A DNA stretch of 5,420 bases from Nitrospirota bacterium. GTDB taxonomy: Bacteria; Nitrospirota; Nitrospiria; SBBL01; Manganitrophaceae. A model generated the notes under the pieces. It saw only the letters and a list, made by a program, of their open reading frames with translations, searched no databases and was not told the DNA's origin. A program made the translations under genes and the position numbers. The DNA is taken from assembly GCA_023248505.1 (NCBI GenBank), contig JAHFEM010000172.1, forward strand, positions 1-5,420. Direction: 5' to 3'. This document shows, one piece after another, positions 1-4,626 of this stretch (position 1 is its first letter; every line of letters starts with the position of its first letter).

Positions 1-773
1 AATGAAATCACGACCAGCCGTCCCCCGACCGCCAACAGAGAGAGGGCCGCTTCAAGACCGGCCTCCAGCTGCGCCATCTCTTGGTTGACGACCATCCGAA
101 TCGCCTGAAAGGTCCTCGTCGCCGGATGGATTCGGCCGTGGCGCTCTTTTGCGGGAAACGCCTGCCAAATGATCCCTTCTAACTCTTCCGTTCGAGTAAT
201 CGGTCCGTTCTCCGATCGAGCGCGGACAATTCTGGAGGCGATCCGCTTTGCCCATCGCTCCTCTCCATACGTCCGGATGATCTCGGCGAGTTCGCGTTCG
301 GCGGCGTGATTGACCCAATCGGCCGCCGTCTCTTTTTGCGCTCGGTCCATTCGCATATCGAGGGGACCCGGCTTCTGAAAAGAGAATCCCCGTTCCGGCC
401 GGTCCAGATGCAGGGACGAGACCCCGAGGTCGAAAAGAACGCCATCGACCTCCTTCAGATTGAGTTCTATCGCAATTTCTGAGAGTTCCTTGAAAGAGCC
501 TTTTCGGAGAGTGATGCGATCACGGTAGGAACGAAGCCGTCTTTCCGCCAAGGCAAGCGCTTCTTCATCCCGATCGATCCCGACGACCCGCCCTTCGGGG
601 GCCGTTGCAGTAAGGATGGCTTCTGTATGCCCCCCCATTCCGACGGTGCAATCGATATAAATCTTCTTCACCCGAGATGGGCACCCCAAAGCGATCAGAG
701 CCTCTTGGACAAGAACAGGCCGGTGGGTCCACGCCCCTTCATTTTCTCTTTCCGAGAAATTCGGTTCCACCAT
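1..773 (-). CDS. rsmH: 16S rRNA (cytosine1402-N4)-methyltransferase RsmH, 3' end cut by window edge
   Basis: RsmH (MraW) methylates N4 of C1402 in the 16S rRNA decoding site using S-adenosylmethionine. The 257 visible residues carry the family's signatures in order: THRPVL (16-21), the SAM-binding stretch YIDCTVGMGGHTEAIL (39-54) with GIDRD (65-69), DGVLFDLGVSS (110-120), ERGFSF (127-132), GPLDMRMD (136-143), YGEERWAKRIA (169-179), HPATRTFQAIR (216-226) and GGRLVVIS (250-257). Translation leaves the window just before the usual FHSLEDR motif, so perhaps 50 C-terminal residues are missing. The frame is open up to a stop at 852-854. I chose the ATG at 773 because it lies 16 residues before the HxPVL motif, but it lacks a good ribosome-binding site; an in-frame GTG at 785 with AAGG 11 nt upstream is the alternative. 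Family positions vary slightly: Cys42 where Gly is common, and His122 where Gln is common. It lies 204 bp downstream of mraZ, its usual partner at the head of the dcw cluster. Confidence 0.96.
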   Translation of the reverse strand, partial: MVEPNFSERENEGAWTHRPVLVQEALIALGCPSRVKKIYIDCTVGMGGHTEAILTATAPEGRVVGIDRDEEALALAERRLRSYRDRITLRKGSFKELSEIAIELNLKEVDGVLFDLGVSSLHLDRPERGFSFQKPGPLDMRMDRAQKETAADWVNHAAERELAEIIRTYGEERWAKRIASRIVRARSENGPITRTEELEGIIWQAFPAKERHGRIHPATRTFQAIRMVVNQEMAQLEAGLEAALSLLAVGGRLVVIS

Positions 774-806
774 GGCTGCGAGCACTGCTTGAATCGCCTT
801 GAAGGG

Positions 807-835
807 TTTGTACTTCTCGATCGCGCTCGAATCAA
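807..835 (-). promoter_or_regulatory. weak candidate promoter in front of rsmH
   Basis: On the minus strand TTGATT (835-830) and TACAAA (812-807) are separated by 17 nt and lie about 35 nt before the rsmH ATG. Each hexamer matches the sigma70 consensus at four of six positions. Matches of this quality occur by chance, so it is only a possible internal start that could explain the long spacer. Confidence 0.2.
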
Positions 836-957
836 AAAATCGTATCGAATCTTACCGGTAGGCTATCTACTCTTCTTGGGCATCCTGCGATCAGGAACCT
901 GTTTCAGCGGGAGAGGAAGCGCACTGAGAAGGAAACTCCCAGGCGGCTGAGAGCGCT

Positions 958-969
958 GATCGTACGATC
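958..969. repeat. 12-bp perfect palindrome GATCGTACGATC
   Basis: The sequence reads identically on both strands and starts 9 nt after the mraZ stop codon. It could be a binding site for a dimeric regulator or chance. There is no T-run beside it, so it does not look like a terminator. Confidence 0.5.
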
Positions 970-977
970 CCGCCCGC

Positions 978-1421
978 TCACATCCCCAAACTTGCCAAGG
1001 CTTCCTGAATTTGTTCGCTGTTTTCAGTCACTAACGCCTCGCTCTCCTGCCACTTTTGCGGATTCCAAATCTCGAATCGATTCTCAATCCCGACGACGAC
1101 CACATCGCCATCAATCTGGGCATACTCCCGGAGCGGTGGAGGGATGAGGACCCGACCTTGTTTGTCAAGCAGGCACTCCGTCGCGCGGGAATAAAGAAAC
1201 CTCAGAAACTTTTTGACCCCTCGATCCATCGTCGGCAATTTTTTTGCCTTCTCGGTCATTACGTTCCACTCTTGAAGCGGATACGCCGCCAAGCAACGAT
1301 CGAGATCGGTCGTGATAATGACCGTTCCATTGGAGTAACTATTCAAAAACTCCCTAAACTTAACCGGGATACTTAAGCGGCCCTTTGAATCGATTGTATG
1401 CTGGTACTTCCCCAGGAACAT
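978..1421 (-). CDS. mraZ: Transcriptional regulator MraZ
   Basis: MraZ is the small DNA-binding protein that heads the division and cell-wall (dcw) cluster and, in E. coli, represses its own promoter. The 147 residues are normal length and contain the two SpoVT-AbrB-type half domains. The first starts MFLGKYQHTIDSKGRLSIP (1-19) with the D-x-x-GR motif at 11-15; the second has DKQGRVLIPPPLREYA (86-101). The pair folds as swapped-hairpin beta barrels that oligomerise into a ring. The start is fixed by the conserved MFxGxYxHTxDxKGR opening. There is no AGGAGG; only a GGGG eight nt before the ATG could serve as a ribosome-binding site, and it coincides with the nearest TGGGN box. The C-terminus (128-147) is a short Glu/Gln-rich tail. 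It sits upstream of rsmH on the same strand, as in most bacteria, and is preceded by a strong promoter and three operator boxes. Confidence 0.97.
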   Translation of the reverse strand: MFLGKYQHTIDSKGRLSIPVKFREFLNSYSNGTVIITTDLDRCLAAYPLQEWNVMTEKAKKLPTMDRGVKKFLRFLYSRATECLLDKQGRVLIPPPLREYAQIDGDVVVVGIENRFEIWNPQKWQESEALVTENSEQIQEALASLGM

Positions 1422-1429
1422 CCCGCGCG

Positions 1430-1454
1430 CCCCATGTTATCCCACTTCATCCCA
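1430..1454 (-). promoter_or_regulatory. MraZ operator: three TGGGN direct repeats
   Basis: Read on the minus strand, TGGGA (1454-1450), TGGGA (1444-1440) and TGGGG (1434-1430) are each separated by five bases, giving an exact 10-bp period, one helical turn. The first two lie in a nearly perfect tandem repeat of AAGTGGGAT (plus-strand ATCCCACTT at 1439-1447 and 1449-1457). TGGGN repeats with 5-nt spacers are the known target of E. coli MraZ. The boxes sit between the -10 element and the mraZ start codon, so a bound MraZ ring would cover the start of transcription and the translation start region. Negative autoregulation is the inference. Confidence 0.9.
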
Positions 1455-1465
1455 CTTGGATGGGA

Positions 1466-1493
1466 ATTATACCCCAGCTTTTCACTTTGTCAA
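1466..1493 (-). promoter_or_regulatory. mraZ promoter, perfect sigma70 consensus
   Basis: On the minus strand TTGACA (1493-1488) and TATAAT (1471-1466) are separated by 16 nt. Both hexamers match the sigma70 consensus fully. Transcription would start near 1459, giving a leader of roughly 38 nt that contains the three MraZ boxes. A T-rich run lies just upstream of the -35. Such a strong promoter under its own repressor fits a tightly controlled gene. Confidence 0.9.
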
Positions 1494-1704
1494 GGAAAAA
1501 AGGGTCATTCTTCTAGAAGGTTATACCGAACTGACATGAGCGAAATATCACAGAAGAGAATCGAGCGGGATATTTTCGAAATGTTTGATTCAGAAGTATT
1601 TTTCTGAGTGGTGCGGGGCGAACGGGCGTCTTTTCGAAGATGAACAGAGGACCATCTGTTGGGCATCATCCCATGAGGTCCCCCTACAGGTAGAATGAAA
1701 AAAA
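1494..1704. other. spacer between the DUF47 gene and the mraZ promoter, with small inverted repeats
   Basis: No gene is supported here. Several short inverted repeats occur: the palindrome CTTCTAGAAG (1510-1519), AAATATC...GATATTT (1543-1549 and 1569-1575), TCAGAA...TTCTGA (1590-1595 and 1602-1607, 6-nt loop), AACAGA...TCTGTT (1643-1648 and 1655-1660, 6-nt loop) and TGGG...CCCA (1660-1673). None is followed by a T-run. A run of seven Ts lies directly after the DUF47 stop on the minus strand, but has no GC-rich stem before it. Termination of the DUF47 transcript in this spacer is therefore plausible but not shown. Confidence 0.5.
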
Positions 1705-2325
1705 TTAACTATGCTTTAAAACAATTCTCTCCAAAATATTTGCAACATCCTCGCAACGATCGGTCGCAATCTCTAAATTCTCATAGATCTCCTTCCATTT
1801 AATAACTTCAATCGGATTTTGAACCTCCTCAAATAACCGGGCGATGGCATCCCGCGTAATCCGATCGGCCTCATTCTCCAGACGATTGATCTCTACACAA
1901 TGTCCATAAATCTGCTTGAGCGATTTAAGTTGGGAGATCGCCAATTCAATCTCCCGGGATGATTCAAAAATAATCCGGCTCAAGCGGATCGCCTCGGGGG
2001 TCGGCTGCCGTATTTTGAAGACAACCATCCGATCGGCCACCGCCTCAATGAAATCAAGAACATCATCGAGCGATCCTGAGAGCGAATAGATATCTTCGCG
2101 ATCAATGGGGGTAATGAAGGTTTGATTCAGTTTTCGGACGATATTGTGGGTAATGGCATCTCCTTGATGCTCGATCTCCTGAATCTTCTTGACCCGCTCC
2201 TCAACCCCCGTATAGTTTTCCATCATTTCGACGAGGAAGCGGCTTCCCTCATGGATATTTTTGGCCGCCTCTTCGAACATTTCGAAAAACTTTTCTTCCC
2301 TCGGAATAATCTTAAATCGAAACAT
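1705..2325 (-). CDS. DUF47 family (TIGR00153-type, PhoU-like) protein, putative phosphate-transport accessory
   Basis: DUF47 proteins are cytoplasmic all-helical relatives of PhoU, usually encoded beside a PiT-type phosphate permease and thought to modulate it. The protein is 206 residues from the chosen start, normal for the family. It is mostly amphipathic helix, with PhoU-like acidic motifs: EIEHQGD (50-56), TPIDREDI (72-79), SLDDVLDFIEAVADRM (85-100), RLENEADRI (148-156) and EIATDRCEDVANILE (185-199). The family's bound metal ions are expected at such Glu/Asp sites. The frame is open up to an ATG at 2409, but the start is set at 2325: GAAGGAG lies 4 nt upstream of this ATG, the family begins with such an MF-x-F-x-x-x-PREEKFF segment, and the extra 28 residues look unlike it. 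No PiT gene is in the window; the next gene on this strand is mraZ, 283 bp on, with its own promoter. Function in phosphate uptake is inferred from family only. Confidence 0.92.
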   Translation of the reverse strand: MFRFKIIPREEKFFEMFEEAAKNIHEGSRFLVEMMENYTGVEERVKKIQEIEHQGDAITHNIVRKLNQTFITPIDREDIYSLSGSLDDVLDFIEAVADRMVVFKIRQPTPEAIRLSRIIFESSREIELAISQLKSLKQIYGHCVEINRLENEADRITRDAIARLFEEVQNPIEVIKWKEIYENLEIATDRCEDVANILERIVLKHS

Positions 2326-2329
2326 CGGA

Positions 2330-2336
2330 CTCCTTC
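2330..2336 (-). promoter_or_regulatory. ribosome-binding site deciding the DUF47 start
   Basis: GAAGGAG on the minus strand, 4 nt before the ATG at 2325. It is a near-ideal Shine-Dalgarno sequence, and nothing comparable precedes the upstream in-frame ATG at 2409. Confidence 0.8.
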
Positions 2337-2432
2337 GAACCCCTTCTAGAGGACCTCCCACGGCAACTGCGGCCACACCCACCATAAAACGGCGAAAATG
2401 CCTTGACATTCGAGATGCTTATTTGATAAGTT

Positions 2433-2461
2433 TTCATATTCCTCAATAAGTTGGCTATTAT
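2433..2461 (+). promoter_or_regulatory. candidate promoter for the sulfur-carrier operon
   Basis: TTCATA (2433-2438) and TATTAT (2456-2461) are 17 nt apart and end about 39 nt before the carrier ATG. The -10 matches the consensus at five of six positions, the -35 at four of six. It overlaps the -10 of the oppositely facing candidate promoter. Confidence 0.4.
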
Positions 2462-2488
2462 ATAGCACTGATTTAAAATGGCTGTCAA
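2457..2488 (-). promoter_or_regulatory. candidate promoter for the DUF47 gene
   Basis: On the minus strand a perfect TTGACA (2488-2483) is followed after 18 nt by TATATA (2464-2459), or after 20 nt by TATAAT (2462-2457). The -35 is consensus; which -10 is used is unclear. The leader to the start at 2325 would be about 125 nt. The -35 overlaps the ribosome-binding site of the divergent carrier gene. Confidence 0.5.
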
Positions 2489-2492
2489 GGAA
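2487..2492 (+). promoter_or_regulatory. ribosome-binding site of the sulfur-carrier gene
   Basis: AAGGAA lies 8 nt before the ATG at 2501. It supports this start over the out-of-frame ATGs at 2478 and 2496. Confidence 0.7.
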
Positions 2493-2500
2493 CCGATGTT

Positions 2501-2710
2501 ATGCGCGTCAAAATCAATGGGAAACAGGAAGAAATCCAAGAAACAAACCTTTTAGATCTCCTCAAAGCGAAGAATATCGAGCCGCGAATGGTCGCTGTCG
2601 AACAAAACGCCAAAATGGTCGATCGATCCAGCCTAATGAACACCCGCATCCATGAAGGAGACGAGATCGAATTTCTCTTCTTCATGGGGGGCGGATCCGA
2701 GACAGAATAA
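2501..2710 (+). CDS. ThiS/MoaD-family sulfur-carrier protein with a C-terminal extension
   Basis: Small beta-grasp (ubiquitin-like) carriers of this family are adenylated at a C-terminal glycine by an E1-like enzyme and converted to a thiocarboxylate that donates sulfur. The 69-residue protein has the ThiS pattern: MRVKINGKQEEI (1-12), LLDLLKAKNI (17-26), VAVEQNAKMVDRS (31-43), RIHEGDEIEFLFFMGGG (49-65). ThiS proteins usually stop at Gly-Gly or Gly-Gly-Gly. Here four residues, Ser-Glu-Thr-Glu, follow Gly65, so the glycine needed for activation is not terminal. Family members with such tails (QbsE, HcyS) are trimmed by a JAMM-type peptidase; none is visible here. It lies 37 bp before a cysteine synthase and shares the strand with a MoeB-type E1, which points to cysteine (CysO-like) rather than thiamine or molybdopterin synthesis, for which no other gene is present. 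This role is inferred. Confidence 0.9.
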   Translation: MRVKINGKQEEIQETNLLDLLKAKNIEPRMVAVEQNAKMVDRSSLMNTRIHEGDEIEFLFFMGGGSETE

Positions 2711-2747
2711 CTTAAATTAAACGAAATCATTCCGGGTTGAGAATGTC

Positions 2748-3671
2748 ATGAAATCACATCCGAATATCACCGAGTTAATCGGACAGACACCCCTGGTTCA
2801 GCTGAACCGGTTCTCCGACGAGGAAAGCGCTCGTATCTTTGCAAAAGTGGAATTCTTCAATCCGGGCGGAAGTGTGAAGGACCGAATCTGCCTCAGCATG
2901 ATTGAAGCAGCCGAACGGTCCGGAAAACTCCGACCGGGGGGAACCATGGTCGAGCCGACCAGCGGCAATACCGGGATTGGTCTGGCACTGGTCGCCGCCG
3001 TCCGCGGATACAAGCTGATCCTCGTGATGCCCGAATCGATGAGCATGGAGCGGGCAAGCCTGCTCTCATCTTACGGCGCCCAACTCGTCCTAACCCCCGC
3101 TTGGGAGGGAATGCGCGGCGCGATCAAGGAGGCGGAGAGCATTATCGAACAAAATCCGAGCTACTACATGCCGGATCAGTTCTCCAATCCCGCAAATCCT
3201 GATGTGCATCGGAAGACCACCGGTCCGGAGATTTTAGAAGCCCTTCATGGAGAAGTGGATGCCTTCGTCGTCGGGGTTGGAACGGGTGGAACCATTACCG
3301 GGGTCGGGGAAGTGCTCAAGGCAAAAAATCCGAAAACACTGATCGTGGCGGTGGAGCCGGCGGCCTCGCCGGTGCTTTCCGGCGGTGAGCCGGGGCCCCA
3401 TAAAATCCAAGGGATCGGCGCCGGATTCGTTCCGAATGTCCTCAATCGAAAAATCATCGATCGCGTCATAACCGTCACTGATGATGATGCCTACAAAACG
3501 GCCAAACTGCTCGCGCGTCAAGAGGGACTCCTCGTCGGCATCTCCTCCGGAGCCAACGCACTGGCCGCACAGCAGATCGCAAGGGAACTCGGCAGAGGAA
3601 AGACCGTGGTGACGATCCTCCCCGACACCGGCGAGCGCTACATCAGCATCGAGAAATACTTTAATATTTAG
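2748..3671 (+). CDS. cysK: Cysteine synthase, CysK-type (O-acetylserine sulfhydrylase)
   Basis: This fold-type II PLP enzyme replaces the acetate of O-acetylserine with sulfur to make cysteine. At 307 residues it is full length. Visible elements are [11 protein letters not shown] (11-21), NPGGSVKDR (38-46) with PLP lysine Lys44, the substrate loop [11 protein letters not shown] (70-80), MPESMSMER (93-101), the PLP-phosphate loop [10 protein letters not shown] (175-184), [17 protein letters not shown] (212-228) and GISSGAN (263-269) near the pyridine nitrogen. The [12 protein letters not shown] segment is typical of CysK rather than E. coli CysM. No strong ribosome-binding site precedes the ATG at 2748, but the family's N-terminus fits this start. 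It stands between a sulfur carrier and an E1 enzyme, so a thiocarboxylated carrier may be its sulfur donor, as for mycobacterial CysM; free sulfide is the default alternative. Whether it prefers O-acetylserine or O-phosphoserine cannot be told from what is visible. Cystathionine beta-synthase is a less likely reading, as there is no CBS domain. Confidence 0.95.
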   Translation: MKSHPNITELIGQTPLVQLNRFSDEESARIFAKVEFFNPGGSVKDRICLSMIEAAERSGKLRPGGTMVEPTSGNTGIGLALVAAVRGYKLILVMPESMSMERASLLSSYGAQLVLTPAWEGMRGAIKEAESIIEQNPSYYMPDQFSNPANPDVHRKTTGPEILEALHGEVDAFVVGVGTGGTITGVGEVLKAKNPKTLIVAVEPAASPVLSGGEPGPHKIQGIGAGFVPNVLNRKIIDRVITVTDDDAYKTAKLLARQEGLLVGISSGANALAAQQIARELGRGKTVVTILPDTGERYISIEKYFNI

Positions 3672-3686
3672 AGACAGAAGGAAACG

Positions 3687-4511
3687 ATGGCTTTTACAGA
3701 AGAACAATTGGTTCGCTATAGCCGGCATATCATCCTCACCGAAGTCGGCGGCAAGGGACAGAAGAAAATCGGACAGGCCAAGGTCCTCATCGTCGGCGCA
3801 GGAGGCTTGGGTTCGCCGATCGCCCTTTATCTTGCCGCGGCGGGAGTCGGCACCATCGGCCTCATCGATGCCGATGTGGTCGATCTCTCCAACCTTCAGC
3901 GCCAGATCATCCATCATACTTCGGACATCGGACGGCCGAAGGTCCTCTCGGCTCAGGAGAAGATCGCTGCGCTGAACCCCGATGTGCAGGTCCTTCCGTA
4001 TCAAGAAAATCTCAGTGCCGAGAATGCGCTCAGAATCTTCAGCGACTTCGAATATATTATTGACGGAACCGATAACTTTCCGGCCAAATTCTTGATTAAC
4101 GACGCCGCTTATTTCGCCAAGAGACCGCTCATCCACGCTGGGATCCTCCGGTTCGAGGGACAAATCTTCACCATCCTTCCCGGTGCAAGCGCCTGCTATC
4201 GCTGCATCTTCCCGGAACCTCCCCCCGCAGGGGTGGTCCCGAGTTGTCAGGAGGCAGGGGTACTGGGGGCACTGGCCGGGTTCATCGGCACCCTTCAGGG
4301 GACGGAGGTATTGAAGTTGATCCTGGGAATCGGAAAACCGTTGACAGATCGCATTTTAAAATACGATGCCCTTCGGACACAATTCCGGGAGGTTCCGATC
4401 AGAAGGAATCCCGACTGCTCCCTTTGCGGTATGCATCCCACCATTCAAACGATCGAGGTTCAAGAACAGCCGGTTTGTGAGATCGATCCAGCATCATCTC
4501 TCCACACATAG
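3687..4511 (+). CDS. moeB: MoeB/ThiF-type E1-like adenylyltransferase (sulfur-carrier activating)
   Basis: The enzyme adenylates the C-terminal glycine of a ThiS/MoaD carrier with ATP. Its 274 residues contain RYSRHIILTEVGGKGQKKI (10-28), the nucleotide-binding GAGGLGSP (37-44), DADVVDLSNLQRQ (61-73), DGTDNF (126-131) with the Mg/ATP aspartate Asp129, zinc-binding CYRC (170-173) and CSLC (244-247), and Cys187 in SCQEAGVLG, the cysteine position conserved in MoeB and ThiF. MoeB enzymes are about 250 residues; this one has a short extra tail (about 251-274) with no recognisable domain. It lacks the C-terminal rhodanese domain of MoeZ, so sulfur must come from another protein. Start ATG 3687 follows AGAAGGA by 4 nt and lies 15 nt after the cysK stop, so the two are almost certainly cotranscribed. 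The likely partner is the carrier encoded at 2501-2710. Strict molybdopterin or thiamine service is possible but no such gene is nearby. Confidence 0.94.
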   Translation: MAFTEEQLVRYSRHIILTEVGGKGQKKIGQAKVLIVGAGGLGSPIALYLAAAGVGTIGLIDADVVDLSNLQRQIIHHTSDIGRPKVLSAQEKIAALNPDVQVLPYQENLSAENALRIFSDFEYIIDGTDNFPAKFLINDAAYFAKRPLIHAGILRFEGQIFTILPGASACYRCIFPEPPPAGVVPSCQEAGVLGALAGFIGTLQGTEVLKLILGIGKPLTDRILKYDALRTQFREVPIRRNPDCSLCGMHPTIQTIEVQEQPVCEIDPASSLHT

Positions 4512-4626
4512 GACATGATATTAAGGTAAATTTCAAAGCGCGGCCGTCTGAATTTGCCGCAGTGGGGATGAATCGTCGGCAGTTTTCTTTTCCGGTCGAT
4601 CCCCTTCAAAATGTAGGATAAACAAA
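4512..4626. other. moeB-thrC spacer with a weak hairpin and T-rich run
   Basis: The 115-bp gap breaks the otherwise tight spacing of the cluster. TGCCG (4555-4559) can pair with CGGCA (4577-4581) across a 17-nt loop and is followed by GTTTTCTTTT. The stem is short and the loop long, so a terminator or attenuator is only a possibility. I see no leader peptide rich in threonine codons and no convincing promoter for the next gene. Confidence 0.3.

Larger units (their letters stand above)
774..977. other. mraZ-rsmH intergenic spacer
   Basis: This spacer is unusually long for a pair of genes that often nearly touch. No credible gene is seen; the plus-strand frame through it overlaps rsmH antisense and has no recognisable motif. 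It contains a 12-bp perfect palindrome (958-969), an 8-bp palindrome TACCGGTA (853-860), and a direct repeat TCGAATC at 827-833 and 845-851. A six-codon minus-strand reading frame follows an AGG, but it is too short to support. No hairpin followed by a T-run, and so no obvious terminator, is seen after mraZ. Confidence 0.6.

Noticed and set aside
627..640. Possible frameshift in rsmH at a run of seven C
   Set aside because: Counting the run carefully keeps GMGGHTEAIL in frame with the rest of the protein; the gene is intact here.
627..950. Plus-strand open frame of 107 codons
   Set aside because: Its first part is antisense to the SAM-binding region of rsmH, whose signature motifs are unmistakable; the rest lies in the spacer and has no motif.
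1643..1673. Two adjacent hairpins (AACAGA/TCTGTT and TGGG/CCCA) as a structured RNA or extra MraZ box
   Set aside because: Stems are short, no T-run follows, and a single TGGGA here is not in phase with other boxes.
1698..1704. Terminator directly after the DUF47 gene
   Set aside because: There is a seven-T run on the minus strand but no GC-rich hairpin before it.
2403..2408. Plus-strand TTGACA as -35 of the carrier operon
   Set aside because: No acceptable -10 lies 16-18 nt downstream; the better pair is further right.
3234..4163. A 309-codon minus-strand open frame across the cysK-moeB junction
   Set aside because: It is antisense to two genes whose catalytic motifs are intact, its translation shows no recognisable domain, and long antisense frames are common opposite GC-rich-codon genes.
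4555..4590. Rho-independent terminator after moeB
   Set aside because: The stem is only five pairs with a 17-nt loop; the T-rich run alone is not enough to call it.
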